DNA of 64,000 bases from Dryococelus australis (GCA_029891345.1 CM056993.1:111838623-111902622), one strand, 5' to 3'. Shown: positions 1-11,510, counted from the first letter of the stretch. Notes: generated from the sequence alone by a model not told the origin. Program-made: numbers and translations.

Positions 1-1399
1 CAACTGTGTTTAACACTGTTACAACTGCGAGGTAAATGGCTGTATTAATCGTAATTATCCTTTTGTTATTGATATGTGTTGGGTCATTTCTCTAAAAGGA
101 CTGCCTCAGTTGGAATAAATATTAAAACGAAGGAGCAATCAGTGAAAAAGGCACATGAAATTCAAGCACGCAACTTGTGTTGCTCATTTTTGTCATACAA
201 ACTTTAAAAGATAGCTGTGAACATGCACACAAATAAGCCTACGATAGCTATTATTCCGCTCATATTTCTATGTATTGCTACTTACTGTTTATTAGGTTTA
301 TTGAAATTTATCGGGCTGGGCTTAGTATTTTTACTCTGGGATTGTGGCAAATTACGTTACACGACTGTTCAAACACCTTAGGGCAAAGGTACAATGTTGT
401 GATAAATAAACAGACGTGGATGTAGATAAATAACCTCGTCATAAAAACAGTTCACATTTAAAACATATAAATAGTGCTAATCAAATATTTGAAATTACGC
501 ACAGACAGGGCCAGCATATCGACAACGATGCACAAAGGCACACCATCAATGATTAGCAAAACACATGTCACAGTATATTTATTACTGCAGTGGAAACACA
601 GATTTATCACAACATCGTAACTTGCCTACGTAGGTTTAAAAAACACGTCTACAAATGTGATGTGGTAATTCGAAGCATAATTTATGTTTCGTTTGGCAAA
701 AAGCAAAATGCCATGTCATGGCTCGCCACGTCTGCCAACTTGACTTGGTAACTGCCCCGCTATAATATCTAAATATATTAAAATACGTATTCAAACATAA
801 AATCTCTTTTCAGTTGTGAATTACAAATTCAAAAATCATTATTTTACTGTAATAAATATGAAATACGCTACAATTGAAAACATCTATAAAGGGTCTTGCT
901 TACTAGCGAAGTGAAATTTCCCGAGTGTGAAAGAGACAAAGAAAGAGAGAGAGGGCAACAAGCCTTGCCAGCAGTCAGTTTTTCAATTGCTTTCACGCTC
1001 GATAAAACAATACCGTACCATTACGGCCTTCTCACGATATTTTCCACTGTTATTTTAAACTGTAAAAATATATAAATATTTCGGTAGGTACCATTTAATT
1101 TACAGATAGTATACTAAAAAACTAGGTTAAAATAATATTTTAACTGTGAACTATTTTTTACCGGTCGTTGTCTACACGTCGCTGCATTCGCTGTTGTTAA
1201 TCCATGTTTAAAAAAGAAATAAATATTACAAGTTATAGAAGATATTAAGGTAAACGTTATTTTATTCAATAATACAGTACTCTAAAGTTAACCACAGTGT
1301 TATATATTTGTGGAATACAGGTTATTGAAAAAAACAGGTTGACATGTTATGCTTAGAGTGGTTTCAAAGGTTTAAGTTTTTGATTCTCGTAGCTACAAG
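1..1399. other. AT-rich stretch without a recognisable gene
   Basis: Stops occur in all frames and no protein motif, RNA gene or clear repeat unit was seen. A short purine-rich stretch (GAGA-like) lies near 930-955. It may include the 5' flank or a decayed LTR of the Gypsy remnant that starts at 1400, but no LTR edge or primer binding site could be placed. Confidence 0.6.
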
Positions 1400-2152
1400 A
1401 TGTTGGATTTTTCCGATCCAAATGCATGGTCTCGATGGAAAGTGCGGTTTGAACGGTTTATCAATTTGAGTGGTAAGAAGGATTGCGTTGATAGTGAGAA
1501 GATTGATTTGCTCATGTACTTTGATGGGCGAGAAGTCTGACGAAATAATTCTCACCTTTGAAAAACCATCAACAGGTTGGACGTATGAGAAACTGTCCAA
1601 AGCATTCGATAAACACTTCAAACCATGATTGAATATTATTTTCAATTCGCGTGTGCAACAGGTTGGCGAAAACACAGAAGAATTCATTACTACACTACAT
1701 AACCTCAGAGATGAATGCGAGTAAGGGCCCCTGAAAGACGACCTGATACGAGATTGGATAGTGGTTGGTATGCAATTATTGAAAGAATGTAATTACAGAG
1801 CAAATTTTACGTATCGCGAAGCAGTTAATATGTGTAGACAAGGGGTATTACAGTCTACACAGTCTCAAATGTTGCGAGAAACACATGATGCAAATTTATT
1901 GTGGGTGTAACACAACAAGGGATGGCCACAGTTCTGTCCAGAACCGGGTCCATCCACAGGGAAACCTCCCGACTTGGAAAGGCAGCCTTCATGGATTCGA
2001 GGTTAACATCTGTCACAACATCAAATGAATCCTTGTGATAAGTGTGGACTGCATCACAAGGAAGGGGTAAGCTGCCCGGCTCAAGTGTTACTTGTTTTTC
2101 ATGTTACCGTCGAGGTCATTTTGCTCGACAGTGCAGGAAATGAAAAATTGTC
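1400..2152 (+). pseudogene. gag remnant of a Mag-like Ty3/Gypsy retrotransposon
   Basis: An ATG at 1400 opens a typical Mag-type gag: the first residues read MLDFSDPNAWSRWKVRFERF, the tryptophan-rich start of this family. Capsid-like sequence follows with several frameshifts and stops (for example near 1537 and 1626). Near the end are two zinc motifs: a Cys/His cluster at about 2037-2080, and a perfect CX2CX4HX4C knuckle at 2093-2134 (CFSCYRRGHFARQC) in a shifted frame. In an intact element this protein would package the RNA. It is followed in order by protease and RT remnants on the same strand. Family assignment is good; function is lost. Confidence 0.75.
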
Positions 2153-2218
2153 CTGAACATAAATTAAAGATCAGAGACAGGAGAGAATTTCACAACAGAC
2201 TTTGTAATAGGACAGGTT

Positions 2219-2482
2219 ATGTCTGGCTCAGTACATCATGGTGATAATCCATTTACTGTGGAAATAAAGATTGTCGATTTAGGAAAATGTTTTACATTTT
2301 TAATTGACACAGGTACTGACATTATGTGTTTCAGCAGTAAGGTAGGGAGTTCTACAAATATGAAATTGGAAAAACAGGATACCAAAGTTAGGGGTCCAAA
2401 TGGATGCCCGTTGAAGGTTGCAGGCACAAAGAACCTAAGGTTGTGCCATGGGCGCAGACACAGCATATTCAGTTTTATTTAA
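2219..2482 (+). pseudogene. retroviral-type aspartic protease remnant (Mag-like Gypsy)
   Basis: The 87-residue frame contains LIDTGTDIMCFSS, which matches the catalytic DTG(A/S) signature of retropepsins with T in place of the usual A or S. It sits between the gag zinc knuckle and the RT, the order expected for Ty3/Gypsy. The frame ends at a stop near 2482 before the flap and second conserved region are complete. The upstream join to gag is out of frame. I read it as a decayed protease domain of the same element. Confidence 0.65.
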
Positions 2483-2559
2483 TCGAAAATCTGCTTAGTC
2501 CAATATTGGGTTAAGATGCGATTTGGGCCGTGAGGATTATTAAGGTTCTCAACAATATT

Positions 2560-3450
2560 AACATTGACAAGGAGTTTGCGCAGGTACTCGGAGGTGTATG
2601 CAAAATGGATGTCGAGATGGTTATTCATCTCAAGAGTGATGCCAAACCGTACAACTTGAAAACACTATGTTTATTGCCCTTACCATTGCTAGCCAAAAGT
2701 TAAACAGGAATTGGACAGAATGATGCAGCTTGATGTGATTACACCGGTAGAGGGCCAGACAGAGTTCTGTGCATTGTATGGTGGTGGCTAAAGGAGAAGG
2801 TGTCAGAATATATTGTGACTTCACTGAACTCAATAGGTATGTGGAAAGAGCAATTTTTCCAATTCATAAGGTACAGTATATCTTGTCACATCTGAAAGGT
2901 GTTAAAGTGTTTATCAAGCTGGATGCTAACTCAGGATTTTACCAAGTTCGGCTAAGCAAGACAAGTCAACCTCTGACCACTTTTATAACACCTTTTGGAA
3001 GGTACATGTACAAGAGGCTTCCCTTTGGCGTAAATGCATCACCAGAATACTTCCGCGCGAAGATTGCTCAAGTGCTGGAGTGACTACCCCAACATACTTC
3101 ATCATGTTGGTGATGTCCTGGTCTTCGGAGAAACGGTAGAGCAACATGATGCTACGCTGCAAGAAGTCTTCACCAGGTACAGTAATAATGGCATTACAAT
3201 TAATAGTTCAAAAAGTGTGTTTGGTGTGGATAGGGTCACATTTTTAGCCCATGAGATCTCGACTGAAGGTATTTCCATAGAAGCTAGTAGGGTAAAAGCA
3301 CTGTCTGAATTTACAGAACCTACGAACAAAGCAGAATTATTACAGTTTCTAGGCATGCTGAATTATGTCAGGAATTTTATTCCTAGGAAAAGTTAAGTGC
3401 TGGAGCCTTTGAACGAGTTATTGAAAGAAAAATAAGTGTACTTGCAGGGG
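2560..3450 (+). pseudogene. reverse transcriptase remnant of the Mag-like Gypsy element
   Basis: Two overlapping frames (2769-3083 and 3034-3396) carry the RT core: YCDFTELNRYVERAIFPIHK, then KLDANSGFYQV (the catalytic aspartate of motif A), FITPFGRYMYKRLPFGVNASPEYF, and after a frameshift the thumb, with the KAELLQFLGMLNYVRNFIP motif. The YVDD-type box is damaged: the sequence around 3105-3125 reads HHVGDVLVFGE. The beginning of the RNase H connection follows at about 3396-3440, and then the element stops. RNase H and integrase are absent, so this is a 3'-truncated copy. Mag lineage is assigned from the RT wording. Confidence 0.8.
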
Positions 3451-3469
3451 CCATATCAGCAGTCTATCA

Positions 3470-3895
3470 TGCTATCCCCTACGGATGCAGAAACACCTCT
3501 GAAAGGTGTCTCACTGGCACTTGTGCTACAATTGACATGTTCACTTTGGTTACTACCATCTTCCCTATTGCCATGGGTAAACCCCTTAAAACTGCTTTGA
3601 TCTGCTATACTGTACCCTACGAGTGCAGAAAAACCTTTAAAAGGAGTATCACTGGCGTTGGTTGTGTTAATATTTACATTGACACTGTGGTTACAATTTT
3701 CTTTCCTATTGACCTTAGTAAACCCCTTAAAGCTGCTCTGGTTTCCTAGTCTATTTTATACTGCTGCAGGGAAACTCTGAAACTGTGATTGCTCACTACT
3801 CGTTGCACTGGCAGCTGTGTTTACATTTATGCCTTCATCCCCCTCTGTTTGGCATGGAGTGTTCGGATGGCGCGAAGCCCCTGAATGATGTAATG
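3470..3895 (+). repeat. degenerate tandem repeat, unit about 140 bp, three copies
   Basis: Three successive blocks starting near 3476, 3612 and 3760 share the order 'CTACG..TGCAGAAA..CCT..AAA..', 'TCACTGGC', and (first two copies) 'AAACCCCTTAAA.CTGCT'. Copies 1 and 2 are clearly similar; copy 3 is more diverged. The block directly follows the broken end of the Mag-like RT and may have formed with, or after, the truncation. Part of it is open for translation (3537-3749), but it resembles no known protein. Confidence 0.6.
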
Positions 3896-4129
3896 TTTAC
3901 CAAACTATTTCTTACACTTGTTTGACCTGGGTTACAAGACTGGTGTTGTTTACATTCTGCCACATGTTACTCCTGTCACCTTGCGTACTTCCTGTTACGC
4001 TACGCTGTGGTTGCTGAGGTATTGGGCTTATCAGCGTCTCCTTGCCTCGCTTCCCTACAGGCGTGCGGACTATACGCAGGTCATCGTGATGTCATTTGGT
4101 TACACATCGTGGCCCCAGTTTCACTAAAA

Positions 4130-5117
4130 ATGAGTAGTTCCCCATCATGGTGGTTTCTCCCACTGGCCCAATCCATCCGGGTGCCAGTCCTGCGCAATGG
4201 TTTTTAACTCCTGCGGTCACGCGGGTTTTCCCTCACGTACACGTACATTTCTGGCGTTAGCTCTGGCGGCTGTTTCCTACACTCCGGTACCTACATGTTG
4301 GAATACCTCTCCTGGTTCTCCCTCGCCTGTTCGTGTATCTGTTGTTGGTGTACTCTGATTTCTTCTGGCGGTACCGGGATGTTTTTGCGGGGTGCTCTGG
4401 GTGCTCTCAATTTGCGGCTTTGTACCATCTCGGCCAGTGTCTTTCCTGTTGCCGCATGACCCGATTTCTCACACAGAATATTACCTCTGGAATTAACTCT
4501 GCCCACCTGGTGTGGTCTTTTCCTAACCAGACACTCAACTGTATTTTAATGTCCTGGTTCCGGCGCTCGGTTGGATTTGCCCTGGGGTGGTAGGCTGGGG
4601 TGGTACGGTATTCAGTCTCCCATGCAGTTCGATACTCTTGCCATTTTCTCCCCACATATTGGGTTCCATTGTCAGTCAACAAAAATCCCAGGTAACCCCA
4701 CCCTGGAAAAAATTCTCTCTGCATGAATTGGGATACAGTGTGTGCCCGGACACTACTGACAGGGAAAGTTTCTGTCCACCTGGTAAACAAATCTGTAACT
4801 ACAATCAGGAACTGTGTTCTGCTTTTAGTATGTGGGTACGGGCCCATGATGTTGAGCACGACAGTTTTGAAAGTCTCTCTGGGTGAGCGGGGTTGGCGTG
4901 CATCGCCTTCAGTTCTCCGCAGCTTCCGGGTGTTGCGCGTAATGCAGTTTTGTACATATTTGTGCACGTCTCCCTGCACTCCTGGCCAATGGAAAGATTT
5001 TTGGATGTTTCTACACATCTGTTCGGAGCTCGGATGACCATGTTCTAGGCTGTCGTGCCCATACTTTAGCACTAGTTCGCGTGTTTCCCTGGTATTTAAG
5101 TCCACCATTTTCCACAA
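4130..5117 (-). pseudogene. Ty3/Gypsy integrase (element 2, minus strand)
   Basis: A 236-residue frame (4407-5117) starts with the zinc-binding HHCC region: GHDSLEHGHPS, then CRNIQKSFHWPGVQGDVHKY and NCITR, where the last cysteine is replaced by arginine. The catalytic core follows with D in VVTDLFTRW, D in LLTDNGTQYVG and E in ANPTERRNQ, so the DDE triad is present. The C-terminal part continues in shifted frames to about 4130, including 4291-4506. Upstream (higher coordinates) lie RNase H, RT, protease and gag in the right order. The zinc-ligand loss, frameshifts and stops make it inactive. Confidence 0.85.
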
Positions 5118-5182
5118 TTTCCAGGTGGTTTAACTTGTAATTCTTGGTCCACTACTCTCCAGTGTTCAGAATACCTATCTAT

Positions 5183-5961
5183 TCAGTGTTGCCGGCATTG
5201 TGCTGCATCCAGGGAATTTTCTTGGACCACGTGCACTTCCCTTAAAACCACACTGACATTTAACGAAACAAGTTTTCCTGGGGACTTGGCAACAATGTTC
5301 TGTAAAACAAGTGGTGTTGTTTCTTGTATTGGGGTGGCGCGGCAAGGTGGTAATGCCTCTTCGCACTCAGCATTGTCAGTTACCGTTATCTGCTGGCACG
5401 GGTTTTGGGACAGTGCATCCGCGAGTTTGTTGGTTTCCCACACCATGTGTTCTACCTGGAAATCGAACTCCTGCAGCGGGCGAGTTTGCTCTTTCTGTTA
5501 TGCATCCCTTCCAGCCAAACTAAATATCTGTTGTCAGTTTTTAGTATGAATTTTCTGCCTAACAGATACGGTCTGTACCTTCGCAGTGCGTGTACAATCG
5601 CCAAACAATCTTGCTCATTAACATGGTATTTTCTCTCTGCATGACCAAACTTTGCCCTGTGATAATTAATGATGTGTTTTTGCCCCTGTTCACCTACTTG
5701 ATAAAGCACTGCTCCAATGCCCTCTTGGTTTGTGTCTGTTTGTACTACTATTGGTAGTTCCGGATTAAACCTGGCTAGTGTTTGGCAGTTTAGGAAAGCA
5801 AGTTTTATTTCTTTGAATGATTGCTCAGCTTGAGGTGGCCATGCAAATTTACAGTTTTCACATAACAACTCATTCATTGGTGCAGTAATAACAGAAAAAT
5901 TCAGAACAAACACTCGTAACGAATTTATCAATTCAAATAATTTCCTGACTTGTTTTCGCAA
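5183..5961 (-). pseudogene. RNase H domain and connection to integrase (Gypsy element 2)
   Basis: The frame 5452-5961 begins with the RT connection (FAWPPQAEQSFKEIK) and continues into RNase H with VVQTDTNQEGIGAVLYQ (first Asp), NEQDCLAIVHALRRYRPYLL (Glu) and ILKTDNRYL (Asp). The fragment at 5183-5446 continues with the NKLADALSQNP motif that ends this domain in Gypsy elements, in a different frame. The active-site carboxylates are visible, but the reading frame is interrupted at 5452. It lies between RT and integrase of the same element. Confidence 0.8.
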
Positions 5962-6009
5962 CCTGGGGGCAGGTTTTTCCTGAATTTGCTGTACGTGTTG
6001 CTTTTCCAG

Positions 6010-6860
6010 TTAATATCCATCCCCTGTGACATAATGCCCTAGAAATTCCAACTTACTCATTCCCAACTTACACTTGTCGATCTTACACGTCAGCTTGTTG
6101 TGTTCGAGCCTTTCGAACACAAGGCTCAGGTGGTGAAGGTGTTCTTCCCAGCTGTTCGACCACACAAGTACAGCATCTAAGTACACCATCGCAAAGTCTC
6201 CTATATAGCTGTCTACGACGTTAACCATAAGATTTTGGAATGTAGCGGGAACACATTTGAAGCCAATTGGCACAGCGACAAATTGGAATCTACGTCCAAC
6301 AGGTGTTGTGAAAGCAGTTTTTTCTTCTGTCCTGGGGGCTGATAGGCACATGCCAATATCTGGACTGGTCACAAAGTGAACACAGCAACGGGCCCTAGTG
6401 TTGACAAAGTGTCCTTGATGTTTATTACAGGAGGTGGCATATTTGCTGTAATTTTATTCAGTGGATGGAAGTCTACACAAAACCTCCATTCACCATCCTT
6501 CTTAAGGGCTAGTGTAATGCCGGAGTTGTAGAGACTTTGCATAGGTTCAATTACATTGTCACTTAACATCTCACATACCTGCTGGTTTATGACCCGGGGG
6601 AAGAAAATACCTGGGTCTCGTGGCTTGGAGTATAACGGGTCCTCGTGCGTCGTGATGATGGTGTTCTCTGTGACATCTGTACGCTGTAGCTTTCCCTCGG
6701 ACTGGAATACACCGGCATACTGGTCCAGCAGTTGCTGCTGCTTCTCCTGGTGTTGTTCTGGCACCTTGTGCGAGAATTCTGCAAGCGGCACAGCAGCTGT
6801 TGTTGTGTGCAGCGTTGCTCCCAAGGCGTACAGCGTCCACCACCCATGTGTCCTCATGTG
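6010..6860 (-). pseudogene. Ty3/Gypsy reverse transcriptase with altered active site (element 2)
   Basis: The N-terminal RT part is in the frame 6369-7061 (GITLALKKDGEWRFCVDFHP, LNKITANMPPP). After a frameshift the second part is 6010-6372 (FTTPVGRRFQFVAVPIGFKC, PATFQNLMVNVV). The catalytic YxDD box reads MVYLDAVLVWS, so the second essential aspartate is alanine. The domain ends with KLEFLGHYVTGDG, the usual start of the thumb. With the frameshift and the YLDA change this polymerase cannot be active. The lineage resembles the copy at 49.1-52 kb rather than the Mag-like elements. Confidence 0.85.
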
Positions 6861-7135
6861 AAGACGGTCAAGATGTGGTTCAATTACGGCTTGGTTGTCG
6901 ATCAACCACGGTAACCCCAAGATCATCTCCTCCCACAAATCTGGTACAATATATATGTCACATTTTGTACGGAGTTCACGAATTCCTACAGTCACGTGCA
7001 TTACTCTTTTCGCTTCACCCTGTTGATTGGTGGTAGCGATTTGCAAGCGATGCAGCTGCACTCTAGTGGTAATGGCCTGTATCAGTCACTCATGTATGTA
7101 GTTGTTGCTTGTGGCAGTTTCTATTACTGCGATGA
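6860..7135 (-). pseudogene. aspartic protease-like region (Gypsy element 2)
   Basis: Sequence between gag and RT includes CDIYIVPDLWEEMILGLPWL, the pattern of the second half of a retropepsin (the ILGxxWL motif). The expected catalytic DTG/DSG near 7100-7130 is not recognisable; that stretch reads roughly VIETATSNNYIHE. So the protease is placed by position and by its C-terminal motif, with the catalytic part changed or absent. Confidence 0.55.
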
Positions 7136-7269
7136 CATTTTTACCCTCATGTTCTATGTTTTCACGTAAAGAATGTACAGTACTATCACTGACTTGATAC
7201 ACTTTTGCTTGCATAGCGGGTGGACTTTCCCTCTCAGACGGCGATTGTGTTATCGCTACTATCGGCGGC

Positions 7270-8400
7270 AGTAGCGTGACATCAGTAGCTAGCGTGTGGG
7301 AAATAGGTGGTGGTGGTGGTTCACTGCGTTATTCTGGCACTTTGTATCTCTGTTCCATCTGCCTATCTTGCTCGTGGGCATGTACCTCCCATGTAAACAG
7401 TTCTACACACTCCCGGTTGGCTCCACGCAACCATGGCCTAATGTCCAGTGTTGATAATGCTATGATTATCTCTAATACTCCGCGAGTTGGCTGTCCCAAG
7501 TGAAAACGTTTATACAGACCTAACTTTCTCTGTATAAATTCCTCAATTCCTTCTCTTTCTCATTGCTGTTCATGATATAACCTTGCCTGCGCTTGTATGG
7601 CATCACCATCAGTATCAAACCTTCCAAGTAACCGTTCACAAAACTCCTCCCAGGTAACTCTGTAGTCGTGCACCAAATTCCACCACGCTGCGGCCGTTCC
7701 CCTCAGTCTGTTAACAGTAACTTCAGTCCAATCATCTTTATGTATGTGGTGTCAGCTTAGTTTTTCTTCGCAGACAGCGAGAAAGTACCTAGGTCTTTTG
7801 AATCATGTCCTGCAAAAGTTGGTAAGAGTACATTTCGATCTGGTCCTGTTAGGCCCTGTGGCGTGTATGTTACTACCACAGGCGGTGGCATGGTCTTACC
7901 TTCCAGTGTTGCCAGCGGTGCGATCTCTTCACAGTTCGTCTTACGGCACTTGGTACAGTTTATCACTCCATCAAAGAAGGTTACATATTCCTCTGGCCGT
8001 ATGCATCTAAAATGAGAGTCCCGTTTGCATCGTTGGCACTGTGACCACTTTGTTCCCACCCCGTCACATCCGGTGCACGTGCACAGGCATTGTTCTGTTG
8101 GCGTTGACGTGGTATCGGACGTGCATTGGCATAGTGGTTGGTCCCACAAGTTTTCATCAAACAGATTTATCTCACTTAATTTGCCGCAATGCACGCATAC
8201 TTTGATTGGCATTTCCAGAGTTGTCGCGTTCGCGGGTGTCGCGGCTGCTGACGTGGACGTCTTGATGCCTTCTCGCAGTTGCTCTGGCGTGGTGTCCGCT
8301 ATTTTAACACAATTGATGCAAGGCGGATGAACACACTGGCCCCACTTGGGAACGCCAATTGATGCCGTCAGGTGAGACACGAGAGGAACGATGACACTAT
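7270..8400 (-). pseudogene. gag of Gypsy element 2 with a PHD-like zinc finger
   Basis: The frame 7757-8380 (207 aa) begins with CX4CX2C and CX2C clusters. At residues ~98-150 it holds a dense Cys/His array: CTCTGC, then CQRCKRDSHFRC, then CTKCRKTNC. The spacing resembles a C4HC3 PHD finger rather than a CCHC knuckle. Downstream in shifted frames (about 7500-7740) is capsid-like sequence with GTAAAWW, WEEFCERLLGRF and IEEFIQRKLGLY, typical of retrotransposon gag. A proline-rich stretch (PPPPPP near 7305-7320) precedes the protease. The PHD-like finger is a reading of Cys spacing and has not been tested by profile search. Confidence 0.7.
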
Positions 8401-8412
8401 TTACTTACTGGT

Positions 8413-8424
8413 TGGTGGGCGCCA
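8413..8424 (-). promoter_or_regulatory. primer binding site of Gypsy element 2
   Basis: On the minus strand this reads TGGCGCCCACCA, and its first eight bases match the TGGCGCCC of tRNA-Lys-type primer binding sites. It lies just upstream of gag, where a minus-strand DNA primer site should be. The 5' LTR should therefore end at about 8425. That LTR appears cut short at about 8540, where BEL/Pao sequence begins, and no matching 3' LTR was found near 4.1 kb. Confidence 0.6.
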
Positions 8425-8559
8425 GCGGTGTTTCCCAGACACCGCACTGTGAGACCCAGGGTTCTCAGGGATGCTGTGGGTTCTGTGTGTCCGTCTCACC
8501 CAAGCGTCTTCACAAAACACTTTGCATTTCTAAACATTTTTGAAAAACACTCCACTCTG

Positions 8560-9340
8560 GAGTTATGCTGGGTGACAATGCTACAATGAAACATATGCCT
8601 TTATTTGCAACAGTTGGAGCTTTGTGAGGCTTTATTGTTAGCTCGTCTACTTCATCTTGGGTAGAGTTGTTCACCCCTGCCATCACCTTGTCATCTATCA
8701 GAGCCTGGACAGACTCACAGATTGTTCTTTCTCAGGTGAACTCGTCCCCTCATGAACTGAAAACTTTTGTCGCCAACAGGGTGAGTGGGAATCAGGAGTT
8801 CACAATGCCATCCTGGTGGAAACATGTCCCATAAGAGTCCAATCCTGCAGAATGTGCTTCTTGTGGGCTCTTGCCCTCTCAGCTATAGGGCATCCTCTGT
8901 GGTGACCGGTCCAGCGTAGTTACAGGAACCACCTGCTCAGTGGATCTTCTGTTATGAAAATTTTAGTCACTGACCCAGTCCTGCTTGAGCAGAACGTTAA
9001 GGTTTGTGAAACATTTGTTTGCAGCTGACGAGTTTGACAATATGCTATCACATTTTAGTAGTTTGACAAAGTTGTTTCGAGTGAAGTCATTGGCACTGCA
9101 GTTTACTCACAATTGCTGTAACTCTTGTGCAAATCTCCTAACTGGGCATTTTACCCCTAGTGAGTTAGACTAGTCCGTTCACGTTCTATTGTTGCATGTG
9201 CAGTCTATGGCATTCAAAGAGTAGCTTGCTCTGTGCAGAAGGTTCAACATCTTTCTCCCTCAATTCGATAACTCATTCCCTTTATTGATGAAATACATCT
9301 TTTGATGGCGGGCGATAGACTCCAGCACTCTGACGTTCCA
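8560..9340 (+). pseudogene. BEL/Pao RNase H region, 5'-truncated
   Basis: Translation in shifting frames gives LCEALLLARLLHLG, followed by a damaged stretch, then a region like SSPHELKTFVANRV and SWWKHVP, and TGPAWLQEPPAQW. This order matches the RNase H part of BEL/Pao pol just before the integrase. Stops and frameshifts are frequent. Protease and RT of this copy are missing, and the 5' break abuts the remains of the Gypsy element 2 LTR near 8540-8560. Confidence 0.65.
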
Positions 9341-10515
9341 TTCGTTCAATCACAAGCATTCAGTGCTGCTTCCCAAGACCCATGTGTTGACTGACCTCAT
9401 CATTGGACACTACCATGAAAGGAACCAGCACCCTGGTATTCATACTTTGCAGGGCATTCTGAGGGGAAAATTTTGGATCCTCTCAGATAAACATGCCATC
9501 ACACTGCAATTGCGCTATTGTGTGCGCTGTTGGAGGGCAAAGCCAACATCTTGCACACCTCTAATGGGCAATCTGCCTGCCATGAGGGTTTAACAGATGA
9601 AGCCATTTGCTAAGGTAGGGGTGGAGTATGCAATGCCCATTCTGATAAGGGTCAGCAGGACTCGCAAGTCATCTGTTTTAAAGGCCCATCTCTGCATATT
9701 TGTTTGTCGTGCCACCAAGGCAGTCCATGTGGAAGTTGCCTCTGACCTATCCATTGATGTTTTCCTGGCTGCCTACAAAAGTTTTATTTCTCATTGAGGA
9801 AGGTCTTCAGAGATTTACAGTGACTGTGGGTCGAACTTTGTCGGGGCCCACAACTACCTGATGGAACTCCAGCAGCTTCTGACATCATCCTCTCAACAGA
9901 AAAGGGTTGTCAATGATTTCACACCCCTTGGAGTAACATGGCACTTCAACCCACCTGCTGCCCCTCATTTTGGAAGCTTGTGGGAGGCTGGGGTCAAATC
10001 CTTAAAATTTCACTTGGTATGTGTTATTTGGAAACAAATCCTAACCTTTGAGGAGTTGAACACTATCGTTGTGCAGGTGGAAGCTGTCCTGAACTCCAGA
10101 CCCCTTTGTCCTCTGAGTTCGGACCCCATTGACTTTTTCGCCCAGGAAACTTCCTAACCCTTGAGCTCCTTGTCATTGTGCCAGAACCCAACCATCAAAA
10201 CGTGAGCCTAAACCGACTTCAGCACTGGCGGCTGATTGAGAGGCTGCATCAAGACTTCTGGTAGTGTTGGCACTGGGAGTATCTCCATACTCTCCAGCAA
10301 TGCTCGAAGTTGCAGAAGTCGGGAACAAGTATCTCTCCCAATCAACTTGTGTTGATCAAGGATGACAGAATACCTCTTCTGCAGTGGCGTCTTGCAAGTG
10401 TGGAAGAGCTTCATCTAGGAGGAGACGACATTGTGCAAGTTGCTACTGTGCACACTGCCAATGGCGTATTCAAGCATCCAATTGTTAAATTGTGCCCATT
10501 ACGTGAACAGTGCTA
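9341..10515 (+). pseudogene. BEL/Pao integrase and C-terminal domain
   Basis: The frame 9363-9593 carries the zinc-binding start: H in IIGHYHERNQHPGIH, then RYCVRCWRAKP. The core follows at 9597-9797 with VFVCRATKAVHVEVASDLS, and 9861-10157 continues it with [19 protein letters not shown], which holds the Glu of the DDE triad in the characteristic BEL/Pao wording, and [10 protein letters not shown]. The last part (10208-10515) resembles the short domain at the end of BEL/Pao pol, with VLIKDDRIPLLQWRL and KLCPL. Frameshifts occur at about 9594, 9800 and 10160. The order and wording make the family assignment strong. Confidence 0.85.
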
Positions 10516-10540
10516 AGTTTATTGAAATTTTGGCATTTCA

Positions 10541-11100
10541 AGGTGGGCAGTATGTTTGGATTTGTGATTGTGTAAATATGGATTTGTGACCTTGTAAATA
10601 TGTATTGGATAGTATTTTAGATCAGTACAGTAGTAATTTCATGGCAGAACTTGTGTAGTTTCTTCTACTGATCTCTTAATACTTGTGTTGGACCCATTTT
10701 TAAATTTCCCGTTCACCTGATTTGGTGTGCATTATTCAATCGTCAACGCTGTCACAAGGGTTGGCGGTCCTAAGCTACAGGAAGAAGAAATCAGTTTCGT
10801 GTTGGATATCATGGCAGTAAGTCGAGTCGTGCACAGCTGCTGCCAGTCGGTTGTTTTCTCGCTGAAATTCGTTGTACAGTCCACTAATGGCAATTAAATT
10901 TAATAGTGTTAAATTTTCCACAGCAAAAACTTAATTTGTCCTTAAAACTTAGTTTCCAGCTGAAAAAACGCATGAGCATGAGTTAAAACAATTTGTATGC
11001 TCCAGCTAACTACATCTGAGTTTTGTGTTTATTGTTGAAAAAAAATTGTTAATAATATTGTAAGTTTAGTCTATGTTTGGATTTATTACTACACCACGTT
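10541..11100 (+). other. polypurine tract and probable 3' LTR of the BEL/Pao copy
   Basis: Right after pol, the purine-rich AGGTGGGCAG (10541-10550) is followed by TGTTTGGATTTG from 10553, as expected for a polypurine tract and an LTR starting with TG. The far LTR edge cannot be placed because no second copy is present. Thereafter the DNA becomes plain AT-rich sequence. Confidence 0.4.
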
Positions 11101-11369
11101 AGGTTTGTAGTGACATACCATAATATTTGATACTAGTTTTAATGTATTTTACGACCTATTTTGCTATTTTTATATATTTTTACCTATGTGGTTTAAATTA
11201 AATATAATTCTTATGTAAAATTGTTAGTTAAAGTAGTTCCAAAGTGAGTACAGTTATAAAACAGACATTAGCAGGCTAAAAGTGGCCTAGCTGTACAATT
11301 GTTTTAAATTCTATACAGCATTAAATATGAAAAAGAAATATCAATAGTAAATACGAGGGGAGTGTCTGA

Positions 11370-11510
11370 GGAAATTTGAAGTTCTTTTTTAGGAACACTA
11401 ATAGGAACTAATTCCTTTTTTGAAAAAGGACTTTAACTGAAACCAGTTCCTTTTGACACTAGAGGAACTTGAATTGGAATTAATTCCTTTCTGTGATGAC
11501 TTTGCAAACT
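11370..11510. repeat. short dispersed direct and inverted copies of AGGAACT / AATTCC motifs
   Basis: The stretch contains repeated AGGAACTAATTCC-like words, and TTTTTTGAAAAAAG can fold on itself. Similar AACTGAAATT-like words recur at 61.0-62.2 kb. It is non-coding and no full element could be delimited. Confidence 0.35.
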
